Positions 26,270-37,495 are shown, counted from the first letter of the stretch. The stretch: 64,000 nucleotides of DNA from Pseudosporangium ferrugineum (GCF_003002065.1 NZ_PVZG01000005.1:310001-374000), one strand, 5' to 3'. Notes: generated by a model not told the origin, from the letters alone. Numbers and translations are program-made.

Positions 26270-27132
26270 GCCGGCCGATCGGGTCGCACACCCGGACGTC
26301 GGGCGGGCTGGCCAGGGCGGCCCTGCCGTACGCCGACGCCGCGGGCTCCGAGGCGGTCCAGGTCTACGTGTCCAACTCGCGGGGCTGGGCGCTGCCGCCG
26401 GGCGACCCGAAGCAGGACACGCTGTTCCGCGACGGGTGCGGCGAGCGGGGGCTGCCGGCGTACATCCACGCGTCGCTGCTGGTGAACCTGGGCTCGCCCA
26501 CCGAGCAGACCGTCACGCGCTCGGTGGAGACCCTGGAGCACGCCCTGCGCCGGGGCGCGGCGATCGGCGCGACCGCGGTCGTCTACCACGCGGGCAGCTC
26601 GGTCGACCCGGCCCACGACGACAAGGCGCTGCACCAGCTCCGCGAGGCGCTGCTGCCGCTGCTCGACGTGGCCGCCGCGCGGGGCCTGCCGAAGCTGCTG
26701 GTCGAGCCGAGCGCCGGGGGCGGGCGCAGCCTCGCGTCGAAGGTGCAGGATCTGGGGCCGTACCTGGCCGCGGTGGAGGACCACCCGTGGCTCGGCGTCT
26801 GCTTCGACACCTGCCACGCCTGGGCGGCCGGCCACGACCTGGCCCGGCCCGGCGGCATGACGGAGACCCTGGACGCGCTGGTGGCCACCGTGGGCCGGGA
26901 GCGGCTGATGCTGATCCACGCCAACGACTCGAAGGACGAGTGCGGCTCCACCCGTGACCGGCACGAGACGATCGGCGCGGGCCGGATCGGCACGGCCGCG
27001 TTCGCGGAGCTGCTCGCCCACCCGGCCACGGCGGGCATCCCGGTGATCGTGGAGACCCCGACGGCGCCGCTCCACGAGGGGCACGCCGCCGACATCGCCC
27101 TGCTGAAGGGCCTGCGGCTCAGCGCGGCGTGA
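26266..27132 (+). CDS. nfo: Deoxyribonuclease IV (AP endonuclease family 2)
   Basis: Zinc-dependent endonuclease of base-excision repair, 288 aa, which cuts 5' to abasic sites. The start is GTG 26266, inside the kinase stop (GTGA), giving MSRPIGSHTRTSGGLARAAL, the normal family opening. Metal-ligand stretches are YIHASLLVNLGSP, VVYHAGSSV, LLVEPSAGGGRSLASKV, LGVCFDTCHAWAAGHDL, LMLIHANDSKDECGSTRDRH and the final VIVETPTA. All the expected His, Glu and Asp ligands appear. Coupling to a PASTA kinase gene is unusual in function but may reflect compact organisation only. The end overlaps the convergent DUF3224 gene by 14 bp. Confidence 0.9.
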   Translation: MSRPIGSHTRTSGGLARAALPYADAAGSEAVQVYVSNSRGWALPPGDPKQDTLFRDGCGERGLPAYIHASLLVNLGSPTEQTVTRSVETLEHALRRGAAIGATAVVYHAGSSVDPAHDDKALHQLREALLPLLDVAAARGLPKLLVEPSAGGGRSLASKVQDLGPYLAAVEDHPWLGVCFDTCHAWAAGHDLARPGGMTETLDALVATVGRERLMLIHANDSKDECGSTRDRHETIGAGRIGTAAFAELLAHPATAGIPVIVETPTAPLHEGHAADIALLKGLRLSAA

Positions 27133-27508
27133 TCTCGTAGTCGAAGAGGTAGCGGTGCTCCTCCGAGCTGTTGTCGATCTGGAACGTGCCGGTCAGGCCG
27201 GTCAGCTCGTCGGTGCCGGAGTCGGGCACCACCCGCACCACCAGCGTGCCCGAGCCGCGGTCCATCAGCCCGTAGTGCTGCAGCACGAAGCTGCCGCGGT
27301 GGCCGTGCAGCGTGCCGTCGACCAGGTCGATCGCGACGTAGCCCGCCGACCCGTCGATGGGCGTGCCGACGGAGAGCATCTCGGCGCGGCCGGTGCCGGT
27401 GATGTCGCCCTCGAAGGTCTTCAGCACCTGCGTGCGGCCGATCGTGTCGTCGTCGATCGGCAGCGGCTCGAAGACGGTGGTGAAGGTGCCGGTGGCGCGG
27501 CGGGTCAT
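27119..27508 (-). CDS. DUF3224 domain protein (allene-oxide-cyclase-like barrel)
   Basis: A 129-aa single-domain protein. The family pattern is clear: ATGTFTTVFEPLPID at the N-terminus, GRTQVLKTFEGDITGTGRAE, VAIDLVDGTLHGHRGSFVLQ HYG (broken here for length), and the ending ELTGLTGTFQID followed by RYLFDYEI. This beta-barrel family is frequent in actinomycetes and has no proven activity. Start ATG 27508 with GGAGTTCC upstream. Convergent overlap with nfo is 14 bp. It is transcribed in the same direction as the threonine aldolase gene 64 bp upstream and could be the tail of that unit. Confidence 0.85.
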   Translation of the reverse strand: MTRRATGTFTTVFEPLPIDDDTIGRTQVLKTFEGDITGTGRAEMLSVGTPIDGSAGYVAIDLVDGTLHGHRGSFVLQHYGLMDRGSGTLVVRVVPDSGTDELTGLTGTFQIDNSSEEHRYLFDYEITPR

Positions 27509-27572
27509 CGGGAACTCCTCGGCGGTCGCGGACGGCGGCTCACCCGATGTAATCAGACGCCGGGTGCGCTGC

Positions 27573-31517
<3,945 letters not shown>

Positions 31518-31538
31518 TGCGTCTCCTCAGAACATTTA

Positions 31539-31549
31539 GGAAACTTTCC
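31539..31549. promoter_or_regulatory. Operator-like dyad GGAAA-C-TTTCC upstream of the chitinase
   Basis: An 11-bp perfect dyad (GGAAACTTTCC), extended by partly matching flanks (TTAGGAAACTTTCCAAA), lies about 22 bp before the GTG. It falls just downstream of the proposed transcription start, where a repressor would act as a roadblock. AAG-rich dyads of this kind occur before sugar-polymer-degrading genes in actinomycetes; the regulator (perhaps ROK type) is not identified. Confidence 0.5.
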
Positions 31550-31566
31550 AAAGGGAAGTTGAAGAG

Positions 31567-31596
31567 ACGGTAGTCACATCTATGAACATCAGTCAA
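31567..31596 (-). promoter_or_regulatory. Sigma-70-type promoter of the chitinase gene
   Basis: On the minus strand TTGACT (31596-31591) and TACCGT (31572-31567) are separated by 18 bp. A start near 31560 gives a leader of about 43 nt containing the GGAAACTTTCC dyad and GAGGAG. Confidence 0.5.
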
Positions 31597-31675
31597 GAAG
31601 GTCACGCGGGTTTGACAGACCTCTTAACTTTTCCGGAGTGAGCGCCACAGCGTGCACTCAGACGGGCACTACGCG

Positions 31676-31681
31676 TAGTCT
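31676..31681 (+). promoter_or_regulatory. -10 element for leaderless glutathione peroxidase mRNA
   Basis: TAGTCT fits TANNNT and lies at -12 to -7 relative to the A of the ATG at 31688. No Shine-Dalgarno is seen, so a transcript starting at the start codon is likely. Confidence 0.5.
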
Positions 31682-31687
31682 GCGGTC

Positions 31688-32158
31688 ATGACCATCTTCG
31701 ACGTCGACATCGACGCACTACCGGGCGGATCCGCCGATCTGGGGCAATACCGCGGCAATGTCGTCCTCGTGGTCAATGTGGCATCGAAATGCGGGCTGAC
31801 GCCCCAGTACGCCGGCCTCGAGAAGCTGTACGCCACCTACCGCGACCGGGGCCTGGTCGTGCTCGGCGTCCCGTGCAACCAGTTCGGCGGCCAGGAGCCC
31901 GGCGGGGCCGCCGAGATCGAGGAGTTCTGCCAGGTCAACTACGGCGTGACGTTCCCGCTGACGGCGAAGGTGGAGGTCAACGGCCCGGGCCGGCACCCCC
32001 TCTACACCGAGCTCGTGGGCGACGGCGGCGACCTCCAGTGGAACTTCGAGAAGTTCGTCGTCGCCCCGGACGGCGCGGTGGCGGCCCGCTTCGACCCCGG
32101 CACCCAGCCGGACGACGAACGCCTCGTGTCCACCATCGAAACCCTGCTGCCTCGCTGA
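31688..32158 (+). CDS. Glutathione peroxidase family thiol peroxidase
   Basis: A 156-aa Cys-type peroxidase. The peroxidatic cysteine is in VVNVASKCGLTPQYAGLE, the resolving-site region is GVPCNQFGGQEPG, and the tryptophan-asparagine tetrad partner is in LQWNFEKFVVAP. Family length is about 160 aa. Actinomycetes lack glutathione, so electrons probably come from thioredoxin or mycothiol systems; this is known for bacterial homologues generally and not shown here. The gene seems to be read from a leaderless promoter and is followed by the DUF429 gene after 7 bp, giving a two-gene unit. Confidence 0.92.
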   Translation: MTIFDVDIDALPGGSADLGQYRGNVVLVVNVASKCGLTPQYAGLEKLYATYRDRGLVVLGVPCNQFGGQEPGGAAEIEEFCQVNYGVTFPLTAKVEVNGPGRHPLYTELVGDGGDLQWNFEKFVVAPDGAVAARFDPGTQPDDERLVSTIETLLPR

Positions 32159-32165
32159 GCCCGGG

Positions 32166-32843
32166 ATGAGCATCCACGTCATCGGAGTCGACGCTTACGC
32201 CCTCGGCTGGGTGGGGGTGGAGCTCCGCGACGGTCGCTTCGGCCGGGCGATGCTCGCGTCCACCCTCTACGAGATCGTCGCGGGCAGCTCCGGCGCGGCC
32301 GTCATCGGCGTCGACATCCCGCTCGGCATGCTCCCCGACCGCTGGCGGGCCGCGGACACCGTCGCCGCCGACCACCTCGGCCCCCGGCGCAGCAGCGTCT
32401 TCCGGGTGCCGCCGCGCGCGGTCTGGCAGGAGTCGGACTTCGCCGCGGCCAACCGGCTCTGCCGCGAGCTCACCGGCGCCGGGCTCAGCCGCCAGTCGTG
32501 GGCGCTGCGGCCCAAGCTCCTCGAGGCGAACGCCATCTGGGAACGCCACCCCGGTCTGCTCTTCGAGGCCCACCCCGAGGTCTCGTTCCGGGAGATGGCC
32601 GGCGAGCCGCTCGCGTACGCGAAGAAGACCTGGACCGGCCAGGCCCGCCGCCGCGACCTGCTGGCCAAGCACGGCATAGTCCTGCCCGACCAGCTCGGCC
32701 CGGCCGGCCAAGCGCCGCCCGACGACATCCTCGACGCCGCGGCCGTCGCCTGGAGCGCCCACCGGATGGCCACGGGCGCGGCCCTGAGCCACCCCAGCCC
32801 GCCCGAGGAGAACAACGGCACCCGCATCGCCATCTGGTACTAG
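32166..32843 (+). CDS. DUF429 family protein (RNase H-like fold)
   Basis: A 225-aa protein. It opens IHVIGVDAYALGWVGVELR and has the second acidic strand AAVIGVDIPLGMLPDRWRAA, the pattern of the DUF429/predicted nuclease family with an RNase H-like core. Downstream are RRSSVFRVPPRAVWQ, LRPKLLEANAIWERHPGLLF, EAHPEVSFREMAG and the closing DDILDAAAVAWSAHRMATG, where further acidic residues complete the site. Substrate and role are unknown. It follows the peroxidase gene by 7 bp. The stop codon region CTAG is shared with the convergent HTH/MgtE_N-like gene (4-bp overlap). Confidence 0.85.
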   Translation: MSIHVIGVDAYALGWVGVELRDGRFGRAMLASTLYEIVAGSSGAAVIGVDIPLGMLPDRWRAADTVAADHLGPRRSSVFRVPPRAVWQESDFAAANRLCRELTGAGLSRQSWALRPKLLEANAIWERHPGLLFEAHPEVSFREMAGEPLAYAKKTWTGQARRRDLLAKHGIVLPDQLGPAGQAPPDDILDAAAVAWSAHRMATGAALSHPSPPEENNGTRIAIWY

Positions 32844-33565
32844 GCGAGCTCGGCCCGGACCCCCGCGGCGATCCGGGGGGCCAGCCGGGCCAGCACCGCC
32901 GACCGGTTCCGGCCGGGCAGTCCCTCCAGGAGCCGCGCGGCGGCCGACGGGCGCATCTCCGCCACCACGCCGGCGGCCAGATCAAGGCGGAGCAGGTCGA
33001 GGATCCGCGCGGCGCGGCCGTCGTCCATCTCGCTCAGCACCTCGGCGGCCCGGCCCGGCACCACCAGCTCGAGCCGCCGGGCGGCGTCCGGCTCGGACAT
33101 CTCCGCGAGCTGCTCCACCACCACCTCCAGGGGCAGGCTCTCCACGAGGGCGGCGCCCCGGGCGGCGTTGACCACGGCGATGCGGGCCGGCACCGCCCGG
33201 GGCGCCGGCGGTTCGCCGGCCGGGTGCCGACGGTCGGCCACGAGGCCCGCGGGTCGTTCCGGACGGCCGTCCAGGCCGCGGTGGTGCTGGCCGGCCCGGC
33301 GCCACGCGTCCCGCCAGGGGCCGGTGTCGGCGACCCCGAGGGCGCTCACGAGGGCGAGCACGGTGGCAAGCCTCGGCAGCCCCCGCTTGCCGCTCAACGC
33401 GTCCTGGGCGGTCGAATGCGGCAGCACCGTCCCGGCCCGTGCCGCCGTACGGGACAGGTCGCGCACCGACGGGTCACCCACGTGGATCTTGAGCAGCCGC
33501 AGCTCGTACGCCAGCTCCGCCACGGTGGCCACGGACTGCGGGCGGGGCTGCTGAAGACCGGCCAT
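32840..33565 (-). CDS. Hypothetical protein with HTH-like N-terminus and MgtE_N-like C-terminal half
   Basis: A 241-aa soluble protein. Residues 10-80 (VAELAYELRLLKIHVGDPSV, DLSRTAARAGTVLPHSTAQD, LPRLATVLALVSALG) resemble the XRE-like N-terminal segment of actinobacterial regulators that choose partners by cell-state context. A Pro/Arg linker follows. The C-terminal 110 residues repeat a short helical pattern (VVVEQLAEMSEPDAARRLEL, AEVLSEMDDGRAARILDLL, AGVVAEMRPSAAARLLEGL), like the N-terminal Mg2+-sensing domain of MgtE, but with no membrane part. Start ATG 33565 has no Shine-Dalgarno; TACGCT at -13 to -8 suggests a leaderless message. Two copies of GTCCGACAGCGT lie 33566-33600, overlapping the promoter. 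The joined domains are unusual and the role is unknown. Confidence 0.6.
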   Translation of the reverse strand: MAGLQQPRPQSVATVAELAYELRLLKIHVGDPSVRDLSRTAARAGTVLPHSTAQDALSGKRGLPRLATVLALVSALGVADTGPWRDAWRRAGQHHRGLDGRPERPAGLVADRRHPAGEPPAPRAVPARIAVVNAARGAALVESLPLEVVVEQLAEMSEPDAARRLELVVPGRAAEVLSEMDDGRAARILDLLRLDLAAGVVAEMRPSAAARLLEGLPGRNRSAVLARLAPRIAAGVRAELA

Positions 33566-33600
33566 GTCCGACAGCGTACGACGGTGTCCGACAGCGTCCG
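33566..33600. promoter_or_regulatory. Direct repeat GTCCGACAGCGT at the promoter of the HTH/MgtE_N-like gene
   Basis: The 12-mer GTCCGACAGCGT occurs twice with a start-to-start distance of about 20 bp, immediately before the start codon and across the proposed -10. This is two turns of helix apart, as for a cooperative operator. The binder could be the HTH protein itself. Confidence 0.4.
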
Positions 33601-33698
33601 GCGCCCGGCGCGTCCGGACCGGCCCGGGGGCGCCCGGCCCGGTCCGGGGGTGTCCGAACGCCTTCCCGGCGGCCCGGGCGACCGGCTTCGCTGCACGG

Positions 33699-33926
33699 AT
33701 GGACCTTCTCGACCCGATGCAACTGATCAGCGACGTCTTCCACGGCGGCGTCCGGGCGGTGACCGCCACCCTGCTGTCCCGGCTTCTCCAGCGCCCCGGC
33801 GGCACCCGCCAGGGCTCCGCGCGCCAGGGCTCCGCGCGCCAGGGCTCCGCGCGCCAGGGCTCCGCGCGCCTGCCGCGGCTCGCGGGAGCGGCCGGCCGCC
33901 GGCGCCGCGGCAGGCCGCGCCGATGA
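33699..33926 (+). CDS. Small basic protein with Arg-Gln-Gly-Ser-Ala repeats
   Basis: A possible 75-aa protein from ATG 33699. The first 30 residues (MDLLDPMQLISDVFHGGVRA then VTATLLSRLLQRPGG) look like a normal amphipathic helix. They are followed by four exact pentapeptides coded by a 15-bp tandem repeat (33807-33866) and an Arg-rich tail ending in [10 protein letters not shown]. No family is recognised and no clear ribosome site is seen. It lies in the 368-bp gap between the HTH/MgtE_N-like gene and proC. The real protein may be as drawn or the frame may be chance; the multiple-of-three repeat favours coding. Confidence 0.35.
   Translation: MDLLDPMQLISDVFHGGVRAVTATLLSRLLQRPGGTRQGSARQGSARQGSARQGSARLPRLAGAAGRRRRGRPRR
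33807..33866 (+). repeat. 15-bp tandem repeat, four exact copies
   Basis: CGCCAGGGCTCCGCG is repeated four times without a mismatch, inside the small basic ORF. Perfect identity suggests a recent slip-strand expansion, and copy number is likely to differ between strains. Confidence 0.9.
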
Positions 33927-33933
33927 GCGGCCG

Positions 33934-34740
33934 TCAGGTGGACTGGGCGGCGATCTCCCGGGCCCGGTCCCGCGCCGCCTCCAGGGCCGCGAGCAGCGCC
34001 GCCCGCACGCCGTGGTTCTCCAGCTCCCGGATCGCCGAGATCGTCGTGCCCGCGGGCGACGTCACCGCCTCGCGGAGCTTGACCGGGTGCTCGCCCGAGT
34101 CGCGCAGCATGACCGCCGAGCCGATCGCGGTCTGCACGATCAGCTCGTGGGCGACCTGGCGGGGCAGCCCGAGCAGGATGCCGGCGTCGATCATCGCCTC
34201 GACCAGCAGGTAGAAATAGGCCGGGCCGGAGCCGGACAGGGCCGTCACCGCGTCCTGCTGGGACTCCGGCACCCGGATGGTGGCGCCCAGCGGCTTGAAC
34301 ATCTCCTCCGCGACCGCGAGGTGCTCGCCGGTCGCGTGCGGGCCCGCCGAGATCGCCGTCATCGCCTGGTCCACCAGGGCCGGCGTGTTCGTCATGACCC
34401 GGACCACCGGGGTGCCCTCGGGCAGCCGGGCGGCGAAGAAGCCGGTGGGCAGGCCGGCGCAGAGGGAGATGATCAGCTTGTCCGCCGGGATCTTCGCGCC
34501 GATCTCCGCGAGCAGCGTGCCGGCGTCCTGCGGCTTGACCGCGATCGCCAGCACGTCGGCCTCGGCCACCGCGGCGGCGTTGTCGACGACCCGGACGCCG
34601 TAGCGCTCGCGCAGTTCGTCGCCCCGGGCCGCCCGGCGGGTGGTGACCAGCAGCTTCGACGCCGGCCAGCCCGCGCGCAGCAGGCCGGAGAGCACCAGCT
34701 CGCCGATCTTGCCGGCGCCGAGCACCGCGACGACAGTCAT
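33934..34740 (-). CDS. proC: Pyrroline-5-carboxylate reductase
   Basis: Last enzyme of proline synthesis, 268 aa, reducing P5C with NAD(P)H. The dinucleotide fold opens VVAVLGAGKIGELVLSGLLR. The middle has IAVKPQDAGTLL and LIISLCAGLPTGFF. The signature region is ALSGSGPAYFYLLVEAMIDA, GILLGLPRQVAHELIVQTAI and the C-terminal VTSPAGTTISAIRELENHGV, all at the expected spacing. Start ATG 34740 with GGAGG 4 bases upstream. It lies downstream of the phosphofructokinase gene in the same direction, but a strong terminator stands between them, so it probably has its own promoter. Confidence 0.95.
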   Translation of the reverse strand: MTVVAVLGAGKIGELVLSGLLRAGWPASKLLVTTRRAARGDELRERYGVRVVDNAAAVAEADVLAIAVKPQDAGTLLAEIGAKIPADKLIISLCAGLPTGFFAARLPEGTPVVRVMTNTPALVDQAMTAISAGPHATGEHLAVAEEMFKPLGATIRVPESQQDAVTALSGSGPAYFYLLVEAMIDAGILLGLPRQVAHELIVQTAIGSAVMLRDSGEHPVKLREAVTSPAGTTISAIRELENHGVRAALLAALEAARDRAREIAAQST

Positions 34741-34760
34741 ACGTCCTCCCGAACGTGAGA

Positions 34761-34790
34761 AAGGGGCGGGCGTGGAGACGCCCGCCCCTT
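34761..34790 (-). terminator. Strong intrinsic terminator after the phosphofructokinase gene
   Basis: AAGGGGCGGGCGT pairs perfectly with ACGCCCGCCCCTT (13 bp) around a 4-base loop, 14 bp past the gene's stop codon. On the minus strand it runs into TTTCTC, a short U-tract. It is the clearest rho-independent terminator in the window. Confidence 0.88.
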
Positions 34791-34804
34791 CACCGGATCT
34801 CGGC

Positions 34805-35833
34805 TCAGCTGCCGAAGAAGACCTCGGCCTCGTCGTACCGCGAGATCGGCACGGTCTTCAGCTCGCCGGTGCCGTCGATCAGGGGCACCCGGACGATGTC
34901 GGTGCCGCGCAGCGCCATCATCTTGCCGAAGTCGCCCTCGTGGACGGCGTCGATGGCCTGGAGCCCGAAGCGGGTCGCGAGGACCCGGTCGAACGCGGTC
35001 GGGGTGCCACCGCGCTGGATGTGACCGAGGACGACCGTGCGGGCCTCCTTGCCGGTCTTCTCCTCCAGCTGCTGGGCGAGCCACTGGCCGATGCCGCCGA
35101 GGCGGACGTGGCCGAACGCGTCGAGCTCCTGGTTGTGCGTGACCATCTGACCCTCGAGCGGCTGGGCGCCCTCGGCGACGACCACGATGGGGGCGTACTC
35201 GACCTGGAAGCGCTTGGTGACGTACGTGGCGACCTGCTCCACGTCGAAGTTGCGCTCCGGCAGCAGGATGACGTTGGCGCCACCGGCGAGGCCGGCGTGC
35301 AGCGCGATCCAGCCGGCGTGCCGGCCCATGACCTCGACCACCAGGGTGCGGTGGTGCGACTCGGCCGTGGTGTGCAGCCGGTCGATGGCCTCCATCGCGA
35401 TGTTGACCGCGGTGTCGAAGCCGAACGTGTAGTCGGTCGCGTTGAGGTCGTTGTCGATCGTCTTCGGCACGCCGACGACGTTGACGCCGAGGTCGTTCAG
35501 CTTCGTGGCGACGCCGAGGGTGTCCTCGCCGCCGATCGCCACGAGCGCGTCGACGCCCTGCTCGGCCAGGTTGGCCTTGATCTTCTCGACGCCGCCGTCG
35601 ATCTTGAACGGGTTGGTCCGGGAGGACCCGAGGATGGTGCCGCCGCGCGGCAGGATTCCGCGGACCTCGGCGATGCCGAGCGGCTTCGTCAGGCCCTCCA
35701 GCGGACCCTTCCAGCCGTCCCGGAAGCCGACGAACTCGTGACCGTACGTGGCGACGCCCTTGCGCACCACCGCCCGGATCACCGCGTTGAGACCGGGGCA
35801 GTCGCCGCCGCCGGTGAGCACGCCGATACGCAT
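34805..35833 (-). CDS. pfp: 6-phosphofructokinase, probably pyrophosphate-dependent
   Basis: Glycolytic phosphofructokinase of 342 aa, start ATG 35833 with GGAGG upstream. Family stretches: MRIGVLTGGGDCPGLNAVIR, GTILGSSRTNPFK, VVGVPKTIDNDLNATDYTFG, VVEVMGRHAGWIALHAGLAG and TVVLGHIQRGGTPTAFDRVL. The phosphoryl-donor site reads IGGEDTLG where E. coli ATP-PFK has GGDGS, so Asp takes the place of Gly104. It also has Lys (PKTIDND) where ATP enzymes have Gly124. Asp104 with Lys124 is the known signature of PPi use, and PPi-dependent enzymes are known from Amycolatopsis and Actinoplanes. The ATP-dependent reading is less likely. It ends at a terminator. Confidence 0.88.
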   Translation of the reverse strand: MRIGVLTGGGDCPGLNAVIRAVVRKGVATYGHEFVGFRDGWKGPLEGLTKPLGIAEVRGILPRGGTILGSSRTNPFKIDGGVEKIKANLAEQGVDALVAIGGEDTLGVATKLNDLGVNVVGVPKTIDNDLNATDYTFGFDTAVNIAMEAIDRLHTTAESHHRTLVVEVMGRHAGWIALHAGLAGGANVILLPERNFDVEQVATYVTKRFQVEYAPIVVVAEGAQPLEGQMVTHNQELDAFGHVRLGGIGQWLAQQLEEKTGKEARTVVLGHIQRGGTPTAFDRVLATRFGLQAIDAVHEGDFGKMMALRGTDIVRVPLIDGTGELKTVPISRYDEAEVFFGS

Positions 35834-35970
35834 GATTGCTCGTCCTCCCTGATCGGGTCGCGAGATGCCCGGCACCCTGGGGATTCCGTCGTCCGGCGTC
35901 ACTGCCGGGTCCGGGGGCGGGCCGCATGCGCACTGTAGTCGCCGCGGTCACCCCGGACCAAAACGCCCCG

Positions 35971-36483
35971 CTACAAGCGTACGGTTTCGTTCTCGCCGGC
36001 GTCCGGGGTACGGCCCGTCACCGCCGCCTTGGCGAACCCGAGCAGCGTGACGACCCGCGAGCTGTGCGCGGACTCCCAGTACTCGGCCGTCTCGGCGTGC
36101 ACCTTGACCAGGGTCAGGTTCGGCGTCTCGAGCCCGTCCGGGAACCAGGCCTTGAGCATGGGGTTCCACAGCTCCTCCGCCTTCGCCCGGTCGTCGGTCC
36201 GCGCCGCGGTGCCGGAGACCGAGGTCCACGCGTGCTGCCCGGCGTCGCTGAACGACACGTTGACCTGCGGGTTGGCCCGGACCTGCGCGACCAGGTCGGA
36301 GTCCGCGTACGTGAAGAACCAGAGGTCGCCGTCGAACTCCACGTCCTGCAGGGCCATCGGGCGGCTGACGTGCCGGCCCTCGGCGGTCATCGTGGTGAAC
36401 ATCCCGATCCGGGCGTCCTTGACGAGCTCCTTCAGCTTCTCGCGCTTCTCCTGCTCGCTCTTCTGCTCACCGTGCTCGGCCAT
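35971..36483 (-). CDS. Pyridoxamine 5'-phosphate oxidase-like (general stress protein 26) family protein
   Basis: A 170-aa split-barrel flavin-binding protein. It opens with a Lys/Glu-rich helix (EKREKLKELVKDARIGMFTT), then MTAEGRHVSRPMALQDVEFD, DLWFFTYADSDLVAQVRANP, VNVSFSDAGQHAWTSVSGTA and the tail LVKVHAETAEYWESAHS, the pattern of the general-stress-26 group. The substrate (F420, FMN or heme-like) is not set by the sequence. Start ATG 36483 with AAGGGAG upstream. A hairpin separates it from the Crp gene, 68 bp before. The divergence-free neighbour downstream is the phosphofructokinase gene with 137 bp between. Confidence 0.85.
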   Translation of the reverse strand: MAEHGEQKSEQEKREKLKELVKDARIGMFTTMTAEGRHVSRPMALQDVEFDGDLWFFTYADSDLVAQVRANPQVNVSFSDAGQHAWTSVSGTAARTDDRAKAEELWNPMLKAWFPDGLETPNLTLVKVHAETAEYWESAHSSRVVTLLGFAKAAVTGRTPDAGENETVRL

Positions 36484-36494
36484 GGCCGGCTCCC

Positions 36495-36549
36495 TTCGTC
36501 GCGGTGTCCCGGTGAACTTCCCGGGGTCACCGCGACGAAACGGGCAGGA
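36495..36549 (-). terminator. Hairpin between the Crp gene and the PNPOx-like gene
   Basis: TTCGTCGCGGTG and CACCGCGACGAA are perfect 12-bp complements with a 31-base loop that can itself fold. It begins 2 bp past the Crp stop and ends next to the ribosome site of the next gene, so it acts as a terminator or an attenuator. Confidence 0.65.
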
Positions 36550-36551
36550 CC

Positions 36552-37244
36552 CTACCTTTCGTTCATCCCGGCCCGGCGGCGCAGCGCCGACACGTCGGTG
36601 ACCACGATCCGGCGGCCCTCCGTACGCAGCCAGCCCCGCGTGGCGAAGGAGCCGATGGCCTGGTTGACGCTCTGCCGCGAGCCGCCCGCCATCTCGGCGA
36701 GCTGACTCTGGTTGAGCTCGATGGTGATCATCGGTGCCTGGCTGTCACCCGCGAGGCGGACCAGGGTCTTGGCCACCCGGCCCGGCAGGTCGAGGAAGAC
36801 ATGGTCGGCGTTCTGCTCGGTGAGCCGCCGGATCAGGCCGCCGACCGAGCGCATCACCGCGTCGAGGATGCGCGGGTTGGAGTGCACCAGGTCCATGAAC
36901 GCGACCCGGGACAGGGCCAGCGCCTGACTGTCCTCGATCGCCTCCGCGCTGGCCGAGCGGGTCGACGCGTCCAGCAGCGAGACCTCGCCGAGGACGTCGG
37001 GCGGGCGGACCACCGTGAGCACCGCGCGCTCGCCGGTGGGTGCGGTGCGGAACACGGCGATCGCCCCGCGGCGCAGCACGATCAGGGAGTCGCCGGGGTC
37101 GTGCTCGACGAAGAGGATCTGACCCTTGCGGTAGGTGCGGGGCACCGCCGCCGCGATCACCCGTTGGCGCACGTCGGGCTCCAGCCCGGCGAACATCTCC
37201 ACGCCCGTGAGCGCGTCACCCGGCTCCGGCAGCCGATGGTCCAC
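36552..37244 (-). CDS. Crp/Fnr-family transcriptional regulator
   Basis: A 230-aa regulator. The N-terminal cyclic-nucleotide-like barrel (residues 15-130) shows FAGLEPDVRQRVIAAAVPRT, GQILFVEHDPGDSLIVLRRG and LGEVSLLDASTRSASAEAIE, which is the phosphate-binding cassette position with RSA partly conserved. The dimer helix and the C-terminal winged HTH follow (TIELNQSQLAEMAGGSRQSV then NQAIGSFATRGWLRTEGRR). Start GTG 37244. Homologues are the actinobacterial Crp group that may bind cAMP; the motif RSAS rather than RTA leaves ligand binding likely but unproven. It diverges from the phosphotransferase gene; a perfect 18-bp palindrome lies in the 251-bp interval. Confidence 0.9.
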   Translation of the reverse strand: MDHRLPEPGDALTGVEMFAGLEPDVRQRVIAAAVPRTYRKGQILFVEHDPGDSLIVLRRGAIAVFRTAPTGERAVLTVVRPPDVLGEVSLLDASTRSASAEAIEDSQALALSRVAFMDLVHSNPRILDAVMRSVGGLIRRLTEQNADHVFLDLPGRVAKTLVRLAGDSQAPMITIELNQSQLAEMAGGSRQSVNQAIGSFATRGWLRTEGRRIVVTDVSALRRRAGMNER

Positions 37245-37420
37245 GGTCAGTCCTTCCCCCGGTCGGGAAAACCGCCGGCGCGGCTGTCCGACGTCGTCCC
37301 TAGACGCAAACGATCACTCTTAGCATGAAGAGCGTCATCAACGCCATTTGATACCTCGAGCGCCCTGCCTTTCGATCATTTCGCGGATGTCGCTCGCTGT
37401 ACACCCCCCGTACGCCGTCA

Positions 37421-37438
37421 GTCACGATGCATCGTGAC
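37421..37438. promoter_or_regulatory. Perfect 18-bp palindrome GTCACGATGCATCGTGAC
   Basis: GTCACGATG and CATCGTGAC are exact complements with no spacer. It lies in the divergent interval between crp and the phosphotransferase, 24 bp upstream of the latter's -35. It is not the TGTGA-N6-TCACA Crp consensus. The role is unknown; an operator is the likeliest. Confidence 0.55.
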
Positions 37439-37461
37439 CGCCGAACCACCCACCGTGTCCG

Positions 37462-37489
37462 TTGCAATCGCATCGGATCCCCCGATAAT
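37462..37489 (+). promoter_or_regulatory. Promoter TTGCAA-N16-GATAAT for a leaderless gene
   Basis: TTGCAA (37462-37467) and GATAAT (37484-37489) with a 16-bp spacer. The -10 ends 7 bases before the GTG at 37496, so transcription would begin at the start codon. Confidence 0.6.
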
Positions 37490-37495
37490 CGCGCC

